Source: Paenibacillus sp. JQZ6Y-1 (GTDB lineage: Bacteria; Bacillota; Bacilli; Paenibacillales; Paenibacillaceae). Taken from it: DNA of 64,000 nucleotides. The DNA is taken from positions 1,674,001-1,738,000 of the forward strand of contig NZ_JBFDUZ010000001.1 in assembly GCF_040719145.1 (NCBI RefSeq). The letters run 5' to 3'. The notes under the pieces are model-generated. The model had not been told where the DNA came from. It made no database searches and was given only the letters and a program-made list of their open reading frames with translations. Shown here piece by piece: positions 8,601 to 16,155 of this stretch. Made by a program: the position numbers and the translations under genes. Position 1 is the first letter of the stretch; each line of letters begins with the position of its first letter.

Positions 8601-10393
8601 ACAGCGGAGGATGGATCAAACCTTATATCAAACAAAACCGTTTGCGCTTCGCTGGTATCATTGCATTGGCGGCGCTAACGCTGCTGGCAGCGGCGGCGTT
8701 AACGTTTATATCCGGCTTTCTCATATCCAAAGCTTCGCTGCGTCCAGAAAATATACTGATGCTGTATGTGCCGATTGTCGGCGTTCGCACCTTTGGCATT
8801 GCCCGTTCGGTGCTGCGCTATGTGGAACGGTTATTGTCCCATAATGCTGTGCTGCGTGTGTTGTCGCAGATGCGTGTCCGTTTGTATGAGCAGTTGGAGC
8901 CACATGCGTTGCAATTACGGGGACGTTATCGTACCGGCGATTTGCTTGGGGTGATGTCTGACGATCTGGAATCACTGCAACATGTGTATGTTCGCACCAT
9001 TTTCCCCGGCATTGCCGCACTGGTTGTATATGGAGTTGTGATTGCTGCGCTGGGCTGGTTTGATTGGAGCTTTGCGCTACTCATTGCACTATATATTCTG
9101 GTCATGGTTGCGATTGTGCCGTTTGCTTCTCTCTACCTCACACGCAAATGGCAGCGACAGCTCAAGCAAACACAAGCGATATTATATAGTCGTCTGACAG
9201 ATGGCGTCATGGGACTTAGCGATCTGCTAATCAGCGGTCGACAACAGGAGTTTGCCAATCGCTATGCGATACAGGAACAAGAAGCGATGAAGGTAGAGCG
9301 CCAATTGAGCAGTCATAAGCGTCTGGTAGGTCTGATTTTACAGGTGGTAACTGGTTTGCTGGTAGCGCAAATGGCAATATGGGCAACAGCGCAGGTAGCA
9401 GATCGCAGCATGGATGCAACGCTGCTGGCTGCTTGTGTGCTGGTTGTACTGCCGCTCGCAGAAGCATTTATTCCCATGACCGATGCGATTCATCGTATTC
9501 CGGCTTATCAAGAGTCCGTTCATCGTTTGACACGTTTGAACGAGCTGGATGCACAGGCTGAACAGGCTGAACCCAATCTACCATTTGATAAAAAAGGTTC
9601 AGTACAGCGATCAAAGCAGCACACTTCCATCACGATTGAACATGCCAGCTACACCTATCCCGGCGAACATCAATCCGTGCTGCACAATATAAATCTCCAG
9701 ATTGCCCAAGGCGAGAAGGTGGCAATCATCGGTCGCAGTGGAGCGGGCAAATCGACATTGCTCAAGTTAATACAAGGTATCTATGCGCCGACCGATGGCA
9801 TCGTTCATCTCAATGGACAAGCTGCCACTACACTATATGAGCAGCTGCATCATCATGTATCGGTGCTCAATCAGAAGCCCTATTTGTTCGATACGACACT
9901 GCTTAACAATGTACGATTGAGCCGTCCCGAAGCAACGGCAGAAGAGGTGGAGCGTGCGCTGCATGAAGCGCAGCTGTCCACATTAATTGATTCACTGCCA
10001 CTTGGGTACAACACACCGATGCAAGAAGCAGGCAAACGCTTTTCCGGCGGTGAACGTCAGCGGATTGCACTTGCGCGTGTATTGCTACAACATACGCCGA
10101 TTGTTATTCTTGACGAACCAACCGTTGGACTCGACCCGCGCACCGAGCGACAATTGCTGGATATTATGCTGCAAAGTCTATCCGACAAAACAATGATCTG
10201 GGTCACCCACCATCTGGTGCGAGCAGAGCAGATGGATCGGATCATCTTTATGGAGGAAGGCGAGATTGTCATGCAAGGCACGCATCAGCAGTTGTATGCT
10301 TCCTCTGAGCGTTACCGTCGTTTGTATCATTTAGATCATCCGAATGTGGAGATGTTGAACACTGACAAAGTATATGCTGTACAGGCACAATAA
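8597..10393 (+). CDS. cydC: Thiol reductant ABC exporter subunit CydC
   Basis: Partner half-transporter of CydD. Six membrane segments (roughly residues 15-300) are followed by a nucleotide-binding domain with Walker A GRSGAGKST (379-387), signature FSGGERQR and Walker B IVILDEPTVGLD. The start is the ATG at 8597: GGGAGGG lies 6 nt upstream and the ATGA overlap with the cydD stop is typical of coupled genes; an upstream in-frame ATG at 8582 overlaps the ribosome binding site. The 598-aa length is normal, in contrast to CydD. Last gene of the cydABDC operon; a terminator lies ~120 nt downstream. Confidence 0.95.
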   Translation: MNSGGWIKPYIKQNRLRFAGIIALAALTLLAAAALTFISGFLISKASLRPENILMLYVPIVGVRTFGIARSVLRYVERLLSHNAVLRVLSQMRVRLYEQLEPHALQLRGRYRTGDLLGVMSDDLESLQHVYVRTIFPGIAALVVYGVVIAALGWFDWSFALLIALYILVMVAIVPFASLYLTRKWQRQLKQTQAILYSRLTDGVMGLSDLLISGRQQEFANRYAIQEQEAMKVERQLSSHKRLVGLILQVVTGLLVAQMAIWATAQVADRSMDATLLAACVLVVLPLAEAFIPMTDAIHRIPAYQESVHRLTRLNELDAQAEQAEPNLPFDKKGSVQRSKQHTSITIEHASYTYPGEHQSVLHNINLQIAQGEKVAIIGRSGAGKSTLLKLIQGIYAPTDGIVHLNGQAATTLYEQLHHHVSVLNQKPYLFDTTLLNNVRLSRPEATAEEVERALHEAQLSTLIDSLPLGYNTPMQEAGKRFSGGERQRIALARVLLQHTPIVILDEPTVGLDPRTERQLLDIMLQSLSDKTMIWVTHHLVRAEQMDRIIFMEEGEIVMQGTHQQLYASSERYRRLYHLDHPNVEMLNTDKVYAVQAQ

Positions 10394-10511
10394 TTTAGAT
10401 TTCCATCATTGATAAGCAAGCATCATCTAACGAATCTAACAAATTATTCTGGAGTAAGCGTCATAACAAAGCTCTGTAGCAAGTGTCATGAGAAGTGTTG
10501 TGAAAAATGAA

Positions 10512-10553
10512 AAATCATCCGTCTATGTAGAGATACTGGCGGGTGATTTTTTT
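10512..10553 (+). terminator. Intrinsic terminator after cydC
   Basis: A 10-bp stem (AAATCATCCG / CGGGTGATTT, one G-T pair) is followed by seven T. It closes the cyd operon. Confidence 0.85.
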
Positions 10554-10564
10554 GATTCTACGGG

Positions 10565-10593
10565 TTGTCAGAGCAATGAATACGAACTATAAT
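10565..10593 (+). promoter_or_regulatory. Sigma-A promoter of the CDF exporter
   Basis: TTGTCA (10565-10570), a 17-bp spacer, then a perfect TATAAT (10588-10593). The downstream operator begins 2 bp after the -10 box, so a bound repressor would block initiation. Confidence 0.8.
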
Positions 10594-10594
10594 T

Positions 10595-10620
10595 AACATA
10601 TGAACAATTGCTCATATGTT
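10595..10620 (+). promoter_or_regulatory. ArsR/SmtB-type metal operator of the CDF exporter
   Basis: A 26-bp inverted repeat with 12 of 13 pairs matching, core ATATGA-ACAATTGC-TCATAT. It covers the expected transcription start. Sites of this form are bound by CzrA/CadC-class repressors that release DNA on Zn or Cd binding. The same core recurs at 18183 and, more loosely, at 12281. Confidence 0.8.
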
Positions 10621-10677
10621 TTATTTTATTAAAATTCGGATAATAGTATATGAAAGAATGTACAAGGAGCTGATAGT

Positions 10678-11715
10678 ATGTCGTCCCAATCCAACAACCA
10701 CAACCACGATGAACATCATGACCACAACCATATTCACGACGAGACGAATGCGCACGATCATTCACATCAACACGAAAAGGCGCATAGTCATGGCGGGCAT
10801 TCGCACAGTCACGGACATTCCCACGGTCATGGTCACTCTCATGCACATACAACGAATAAGAAGTCACTGACCATCGCATTTTTCCTGATTGCCGCGTTTA
10901 TGATTGTTGAGGTAATCGGCGGACTCATGACTAACAGTTTGGCTTTGCTATCGGATGCTGGGCACATGCTGAGCGATGCGGCGGCACTGGGATTGAGTCT
11001 ACTGGCGATGATCTGGGGGCAGCGGCAGGCGAATCGTGACAAGTCCTACGGATACAAACGTTTTGAAGTGCTGGCAGCGTTTCTGAACGGGATTGCTTTG
11101 ACCGTTATCTCGATCTATATTTTCTGGGAAGCTTTTGAACGGTTTGGGAATCCGCCGGGTGTAGCAAGTTCCGGTATGCTGCTGATTGCGATTATCGGCT
11201 TGCTGGTCAATATCGCTGCTGCGTTTGTCTTAATGCGAGGGGAAGGGTCTTCGGAAAATCTAAATATGCGTAGTGCCTTGCTGCACGTATTCGGCGACCT
11301 GCTCGGCTCGGTTGGCGCGATTATTGCGGCACTGCTCATTATGGCATTTGGCTGGAATCTGGCTGACCCGATTGCTAGTGTGATCGTGGCGGTGCTCGTA
11401 TTGATCAGTGCCTACCGGATTACGCGCGATTCCATTCATATTCTGATGGAGGGTACACCGACGAATATCGATACAGAGGAAATGAAGCAGCGTCTCGGTC
11501 AGATTCAGCATGTGAACGGCGTTCACGATCTGCACGTCTGGTCGCTCACTTCCGAATTGCCGCTACTTAGCTGTCATCTAATCATCGACCACCGCGACAA
11601 CGGATCTTCCATCATGGAAAAAGCCCGTACATTGCTGCAAAAGCAGTACGGCATCGGGCATATTACGATTCAACTGGAAACCCCAGATATGAAATGTACG
11701 GGAAACGAACATTAG
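10678..11715 (+). CDS. CDF-family zinc/divalent cation exporter with His-rich N-terminus
   Basis: Cation diffusion facilitators export Zn2+ (also Cd2+, Co2+) in exchange for protons. Residues 6-60 are an exceptionally His-rich cytosolic stretch (many HSH, HDH and HGH triplets) that probably binds metal. Six membrane helices follow; the transport site is in DAGHMLSD (His96 and Asp100) and in the later ADPIAS helix. The C-terminal domain (about 255-345) is the cytoplasmic dimerisation domain, with VNGVHDLHVWSL. AAGGAG precedes the ATG. The promoter is overlapped by an ArsR-type operator, so expression is probably induced by metal. CzcD/ZitB-type; the exact metal is inferred from operator and neighbours. 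Confidence 0.93.
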   Translation: MSSQSNNHNHDEHHDHNHIHDETNAHDHSHQHEKAHSHGGHSHSHGHSHGHGHSHAHTTNKKSLTIAFFLIAAFMIVEVIGGLMTNSLALLSDAGHMLSDAAALGLSLLAMIWGQRQANRDKSYGYKRFEVLAAFLNGIALTVISIYIFWEAFERFGNPPGVASSGMLLIAIIGLLVNIAAAFVLMRGEGSSENLNMRSALLHVFGDLLGSVGAIIAALLIMAFGWNLADPIASVIVAVLVLISAYRITRDSIHILMEGTPTNIDTEEMKQRLGQIQHVNGVHDLHVWSLTSELPLLSCHLIIDHRDNGSSIMEKARTLLQKQYGIGHITIQLETPDMKCTGNEH

Positions 11716-11757
11716 GCTATAACAAGTTCCATCTAAAAATAACATTTATGTAAAAGC

Positions 11758-11800
11758 AAAAGCACTCCATCCCTGAACCTATACAGGATGGAGTGCTTTT
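11758..11800. terminator. Bidirectional terminator between the CDF and arsR genes
   Basis: A perfect 15-bp stem (AAAAGCACTCCATCC / GGATGGAGTGCTTTT) with A- and T-runs at either end. It lies between converging genes and can serve both. Confidence 0.9.
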
Positions 11801-11801
11801 G

Positions 11802-12179
11802 TTATTTATGAATCAAATGCTGATGTGTCTGCTTGAAAATTTCCTCTACGTGATGATCATCCAACGAATAAAATACCGTCTTGCCCACCTTGCGTGGCTT
11901 CACAATCCGCATATTACGCAAATAGCGAAGCTGATGCGAAACAGCAGACTGCGTCATATCCAACACTTCACAAATATCATGCACACACAGCTCCTGCTGC
12001 AATAGTGCGTAAATGAGCCGTACCCGTGTCGGGTCGCCCAGTGCTTTAAAAATTTCCGCCATCGACAGCGCGGTATCGTCGCTGATCAGCTCTTGCTTGA
12101 TACGAGCAAGTGTCTGCTGTGAAGCTTCATTGGCATTTTCGCAATGATCACATTCCTCGATAAGTGTTTCTTGCTTCAC
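11802..12179 (-). CDS. ArsR/SmtB-family metal-sensing repressor (CadC/CzrA-like)
   Basis: A winged-helix repressor that leaves DNA on binding metal. The recognition helix is in MTQSAVSHQLRYLRN. Two metal sites can be read: an N-terminal CDHC plus the alpha-3 segment ELCVHDIC (thiol-rich site, as in CadC/ArsR for Cd, Pb or As), and an alpha-5 pattern D-x-H-x10-H-x2-H near the C-terminus with the spacing of the CzrA/SmtB zinc site. GTG at 12179 is chosen because GAGGAAGGTG lies just upstream; the longer frame to 12248 starts with hydrophobic sequence foreign to the family. It is probably the regulator of the shared ATATGA-N8-TCATAT operators. Metal choice (Zn/Cd or arsenite) is inferred. Confidence 0.88.
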   Translation of the reverse strand: MKQETLIEECDHCENANEASQQTLARIKQELISDDTALSMAEIFKALGDPTRVRLIYALLQQELCVHDICEVLDMTQSAVSHQLRYLRNMRIVKPRKVGKTVFYSLDDHHVEEIFKQTHQHLIHK

Positions 12180-12248
12180 GAAATTCACCTTCCTCGTATA
12201 ACGTCGTATACCGATTATACCAAAAATCGTTGTGATTACGAATAACAA

Positions 12249-12718
12249 TTTTGCAAATGGAGTAGTTTCTTTCTTCCTGCATATGACATATGATTCATAT
12301 AAGCAGGAACGGTGTAAAAATGCTCGTTACCGACTGTCGGAATTTGACGATGGTATGGTATGATGATTCCCTGAGATCTTCAATTGATAACCAAAGGTAG
12401 TGCTGTTAACAGTAGGTTGAATCCCATTTGGCTTCTGCGCGAAGCATGGGACAGATTCGCTTGTCTTATCAGTCCTGCTTGCTTTAGTCCTTGAGCTTGC
12501 TTGATAAGTAAGCTTTGCTGCTGCATTTGAAAGTAAACGCTTGAATAAGCCCACTCAGATGCCGTAACTGCTAGCAATACTGATCAGGTTGATCTTTACT
12601 ATGATGATCCCTATTCATAAGTGAACAAGACGAAATGACAAGACATGAATGTGCTGCAACAAACGGCAAGCTACCCGCTGCTGTTAGACAGCACTGCCTG
12701 TAACTGGAGGATGTAAAT
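12249..12718. other. 470-nt gene-free region between arsR and arsB, with a candidate metal operator
   Basis: No convincing ORF. At 12281-12300 lies ATATGA-CATATGAT-TCATAT, the same arrangement as the operators of the two exporters, nested inside a 7-bp outer inverted repeat (TTCCTGC/GCAGGAA, 12274-12309). A -10-like TATAAT for arsR lies on the minus strand near 12214-12219. Near 12691-12712 a short hairpin precedes the arsB ribosome binding site. The remaining ~300 nt show nothing I recognise; no known riboswitch consensus was found. Confidence 0.5.
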
Positions 12719-14020
12719 GTGGTTGAAATTGTACTCGCTATAGCTATTTTTGTTGTCACACTGACGTTTGTCATTTGGCAGCCGCGCAATCTATCGATTG
12801 GCTGGTCGGCGTGTGGGGGAGCAGCGATTGCGCTGCTGACTGGCGTTGTTGGCTGGCAGGATGTGCGGGATGTAACTGGTATTGTATGGAATGCGACACT
12901 GGCTTTTGTAGCGATTATTATTATTTCGCTCGTGCTGGATCGGATTGGCTTTTTTGAATGGGCAGCGCTGCACATGGCGCGACTGTCGCATGGAAATGGG
13001 CTCCGAATGTTTATTTATATTTCGGTACTGGGTGCGGTCGTCTCGGCATTATTTGCCAACGATGGAGCAGCATTGATTCTAACGCCGATTGTACTGGCGA
13101 TGGTGCGGGCGCTCAAGCTAGAAGAAAAGTATGTATTTCCATTTATTATCGCTGGCGGCTTTATTGCGGATACCACATCTCTGCCGTTAACCGTAAGTAA
13201 TCTGGTCAACATCGTGTCGGCGGATTATTTTGGCGTGACATTTATGGAGTATGCCGCACGCATGATTATTCCGAATCTGTTCTCGCTGGCAGCGAGTATT
13301 CTTGTATTGTATTTGTATTTCCGTAAAAGTATTCCGCGTACCTTTGATGAGAGTCAGTTGAAGGAGCCGATTCAAGCCATTCGCGACCTCAAGCTGTTCA
13401 AAATATCGTGGTGGGTGCTCGGATTGCTGCTGGTGGGGTATTTTATCAGCGAGTTTCTGCATATTCCGGTGTCGGTGGTGGCGGGCGTGATCGCGATCTT
13501 CTTCCTGATTATGGCGAACCGCAGTAGTACGGTACAGGCGAGCGAAGTGCTACGTAACGCGCCTTGGGCGATTGTCTTTTTCTCGATTGGGATGTACGTC
13601 GTTGTATATGGTCTACGGAATGCGGGACTTACCTCGATTCTGGCTGAATGGATCAAAGGATTTTCGGATCATGGTCTGCTGGCGGCAACGATGGGCATGG
13701 GCTTCTTATCCGCGATCTTGTCATCGGTAATGAACAATCTACCAACCGTGCTGATCAATGCACTGGCAATTCATTCGTCCGGTGTGCAGGGCGTATTGCA
13801 GGAAGGGCTGGTATACGCGAATGTCATCGGCTCCGATTTGGGTCCTAAAATCACACCGATTGGTTCGCTTGCCACGCTGCTCTGGCTGCATGTACTCGGC
13901 AACAAAGGCATTCGCATTACATGGGGCGCCTACTTCAAAATCGGTCTGATTCTGACCATTCCAACCCTGTTCCTGACGCTGCTAGGTCTGTACTTGTGGC
14001 TGAGCTTACTGGGCGGCTAA
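12719..14020 (+). CDS. arsB: ArsB-type arsenite efflux pump
   Basis: ArsB/NhaD-superfamily permease of 433 aa with about 11-12 membrane helices; it extrudes arsenite or antimonite, driven by the membrane potential. Family signatures are [33 protein letters not shown] and [19 protein letters not shown]. The start is GTG at 12719, since GGAGG ends 8 nt upstream and the nearby ATG at 12717 is in a frame that stops after eight codons. No arsC or arsA is adjacent; the nearest regulator is the divergent ArsR/SmtB protein, whose thiol site could also fit arsenite. Substrate is inferred from the family. Confidence 0.9.
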   Translation: MVEIVLAIAIFVVTLTFVIWQPRNLSIGWSACGGAAIALLTGVVGWQDVRDVTGIVWNATLAFVAIIIISLVLDRIGFFEWAALHMARLSHGNGLRMFIYISVLGAVVSALFANDGAALILTPIVLAMVRALKLEEKYVFPFIIAGGFIADTTSLPLTVSNLVNIVSADYFGVTFMEYAARMIIPNLFSLAASILVLYLYFRKSIPRTFDESQLKEPIQAIRDLKLFKISWWVLGLLLVGYFISEFLHIPVSVVAGVIAIFFLIMANRSSTVQASEVLRNAPWAIVFFSIGMYVVVYGLRNAGLTSILAEWIKGFSDHGLLAATMGMGFLSAILSSVMNNLPTVLINALAIHSSGVQGVLQEGLVYANVIGSDLGPKITPIGSLATLLWLHVLGNKGIRITWGAYFKIGLILTIPTLFLTLLGLYLWLSLLGG

Positions 14021-14135
14021 TCTATTGAAAGAATCGTAATGGCTGAATGACACACTACGTCGATAAGTGGAGCTAGGTCGAAGCTTATATGCAATGATCG
14101 GATTAGCTTCAACTTCCCCATATGTATAACCAAAT

Positions 14136-14193
14136 CGGCAATAATAGTAGATGACAGCCATAAAGGCGTATCTACTATCATTGCCGGTTTTTT
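14136..14193 (+). terminator. Intrinsic terminator after arsB
   Basis: A long stem (CGGCAATAATAGTAGAT paired with ATCTACTATCATTGCCG, one mismatch) followed by a run of T. Confidence 0.9.
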
Positions 14194-14229
14194 GTCATTT
14201 CATAATGTATATTTCAATCGTTCATGTGT

Positions 14230-14724
14230 TTAGTTGGAGGTTCGCCAGCAGCCTTGCAATTTACGCAATAATACAATTTGTCCAGCGTGATAGGCATCGT
14301 GAATGATCCAACCGGCAAGCTGCTCACCACGGCTCATATCACCATCTGCATAAGGCGTATCCAACGATTCATCGTCATACGAAGCGATTTTTTCACGTAA
14401 TGCCAGCGAGGTATTCGTCACATCACGAACCAGCTGTTGCCAGCCTGCTTCATCTTGCGGATCGCCCGGAGGACCAAATGTTTCTAGATTATTGTCTGCT
14501 TCCGTCCCCGGATCGTTACCTTCATGACGGTTTAATACGCGCTCATTATAATACTGAATATGCGTTACATACTGGCGAATGGTCAGATTATCGCCTTGTG
14601 GTTGCCATGCGGCTTGCTTGGCAGTTAGCCCTTCCAGGGCAAGAGAGAGTGGAACAATCCAATCTTCATCTTTCCAGATTTGATCCTTTTGCAGTAACAA
14701 TACATTCACGTTGCGCTTGCTCAT
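14230..14724 (-). CDS. DinB/YfiT-like four-helix protein
   Basis: A 164-aa soluble protein of the DinB-like superfamily, which includes metal-dependent thiol transferases (bacillithiol or mycothiol S-transferases) and proteins of unknown role. Candidate metal-ligand His residues occur in VTHIQYYNERVLNRHEG and in the C-terminal HDAYHAGQIVLLRKL helix, the usual DinB pattern. GGAGG lies 7 nt before the ATG. The gene stands alone and points against arsB. The exact reaction is unknown. Confidence 0.75.
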   Translation of the reverse strand: MSKRNVNVLLLQKDQIWKDEDWIVPLSLALEGLTAKQAAWQPQGDNLTIRQYVTHIQYYNERVLNRHEGNDPGTEADNNLETFGPPGDPQDEAGWQQLVRDVTNTSLALREKIASYDDESLDTPYADGDMSRGEQLAGWIIHDAYHAGQIVLLRKLQGCWRTSN

Positions 14725-15050
14725 CGTATTGCCTCCTTCGGTTAATATTCCGCATAGTGGACGAGCTATGAAGTAAAGTGATCAATCAGAGAAGTAGCAG
14801 CAGACCATATATGAAAAGTGTTTCCTACCATACTTGCGAAGAAGTATAGTATTTGTAACTTTCTATATGGTTCATAGATCGTTACAATGTAATTAAACAC
14901 AGTAAATATAATGTAACCATCTATTTTCGTAAAGATGGTTACTAATTGATGCGATAATCTATCGTAATGATCTGTAGTTATATAGACATCATTGAACAGT
15001 TAGATGAGTGATCAGGTCATAGTGTGGATGACAAGGACAGGTGAATAGGT
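14725..15050. other. Divergent intergenic region with a 10-bp inverted repeat
   Basis: No gene seen. A perfect inverted repeat GTAACCATCT-N10-AGATGGTTAC (14913-14942), without a T-run, lies between the divergent DinB-like and CGNR genes and could be an operator or an RNA hairpin. The rest is AT-rich and unremarkable. Confidence 0.45.
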
Positions 15051-15605
15051 ATGGATATGATGTGGACTGATTTTTTGAATAGTGATTATCATGACTGGAA
15101 AGAGGGCAAGCATGATCAAGACAAATTGCCACTATCCTCGTGGCAGCAGCTTTTTCTTGAGCAGCATCAGCTGAACGCCCATGCACCGGCGACTGAGCAA
15201 GAATTGGAGATGTTACAGGAATTGCGCGTGAAGCTGAGTCAAATAGCATCGCAAGCATCATCAGGCGAGTCATTATCTACGCAGCATCTAGCATATTTAA
15301 ATTCTGTGTTGCAAGGAGCTTCTGTACAGCGCCAGCTACAAATCAAAGATGAACAGCTAGCCCTACATTATAGCTCACAGCAGATCGGATGGCATGCAGT
15401 AGCAGCAGAGATTGTTACGGATTTTGCAAAAACGTTGCTTGATGGCGATGCCCGCCGTATCCGTCACTGTGACAACCCTGATTGTCGCTGGGTCTTTTAT
15501 GACGATACCCGTAGCCGTACCAAGCGCTATTGCGATGATAAGCTATGTGGCAACTTGATGAAGGTTCGCCGTTTTCGAGCACGGCAAAAGAACAATACAA
15601 CGTAA
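15051..15605 (+). CDS. CGNR zinc-finger / ABATE-domain protein
   Basis: A 184-aa protein with an N-terminal ABATE-like region (helical, about residues 1-130) and a C-terminal CGNR zinc finger: CDNPDCRWVFYDDTRS then KRYCDDKLCGN, four Cys for one Zn. The usual C-terminal CGNR box reads CGNL here, followed by a basic stretch (KVRRFRARQK), typical of this putative transcription-regulator family, sometimes called stress-induced regulators. GGTGAATAGGT precedes the ATG. Its targets are unknown. The next unit downstream is the T-box leader of glnS. Confidence 0.85.
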   Translation: MDMMWTDFLNSDYHDWKEGKHDQDKLPLSSWQQLFLEQHQLNAHAPATEQELEMLQELRVKLSQIASQASSGESLSTQHLAYLNSVLQGASVQRQLQIKDEQLALHYSSQQIGWHAVAAEIVTDFAKTLLDGDARRIRHCDNPDCRWVFYDDTRSRTKRYCDDKLCGNLMKVRRFRARQKNNTT

Positions 15606-15654
15606 TTATCAATAAAGTCTAATCAGTAGAACAGCAGGAGAGGGAATCCAATAG

Positions 15655-15683
15655 TTGCCAAATGCAACAACTGGCAGTACAAT
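15655..15683 (+). promoter_or_regulatory. Sigma-A promoter of the glnS T-box transcript
   Basis: TTGCCA (15655-15660), a 17-bp spacer, and TACAAT (15678-15683). Transcription would start near 15690, about 15-25 nt before T-box stem I. Confidence 0.75.
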
Positions 15684-15689
15684 AAAACC

Positions 15690-16010
15690 CATATCAAATG
15701 CGATGATGAGAAAAGTAGACTGGATTTGCGGTTCAACAGAGAGCTCCGGCAGCTGAGAAGGAGTGGAAAGCAACCAAGTCGAAACAAGCCTCTGAGCAGC
15801 ATACCGGAACCAGCAAATGGAGATGGTATGACAGGCGCTCCTGTTATAGAGCTGGGGTATAATCGGCGTTTTCCGTCTCATCTATTTGATGAGCTATGGC
15901 ACGACGACGTACCCGACAAGGCGGATGCAGTGATGCAGCCGCGAACTGGGGTGGCACCGCGATCACAATCTCGTCCCCAAGACTAACGTCTTGGAGGTGG
16001 GATTTTTTTA
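15690..16010 (+). ncRNA. T-box riboswitch (tRNA-Gln sensing) upstream of glnS
   Basis: All T-box landmarks are readable. Stem I has GATGATGAGA, the specifier-loop AGTA (15714-15717), the AGAGAGC bulge, and a distal loop GGCAGCTGAGA. The stem closes GACT/AGTC and is followed directly by GAA and then CAA at 15785-15787, a Gln codon, as specifier. The antiterminator box reads GGGTGGCACCGCG (15948-15961), with TGGC at 15952-15955 complementary to a GCCA tRNA end, matching the G73 discriminator of bacterial tRNA-Gln. The competing terminator is at 15967-16009. Uncharged tRNA-Gln should therefore favour antitermination and glnS expression. Confidence 0.92.
15967..16009 (+). terminator. Regulated terminator of the glnS T-box
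   Basis: Stem with core CCAAGAC / GTCTTGG, extended by partly paired arms, then seven T. It overlaps the 3' arm of the antiterminator, as expected for a transcriptional T-box. Confidence 0.88.
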
Positions 16011-16155
16011 TTTTATGGCTGGTGTACAGAAGAACTCTTCACAAGGTCATAGCGGATTGCCTAATCGGAAGCTGATATTGCGATATGCCATGATTCGGAT
16101 GGCTGATCGTAGGTATTCATCGTTTCCTCACCATTAAAGGAGGTCACCCCTAATC

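Noticed and set aside
15726-15986. 86-aa plus-strand ORF upstream of glnS
   Set aside because: It lies wholly inside the T-box leader RNA, whose conserved motifs explain the sequence.
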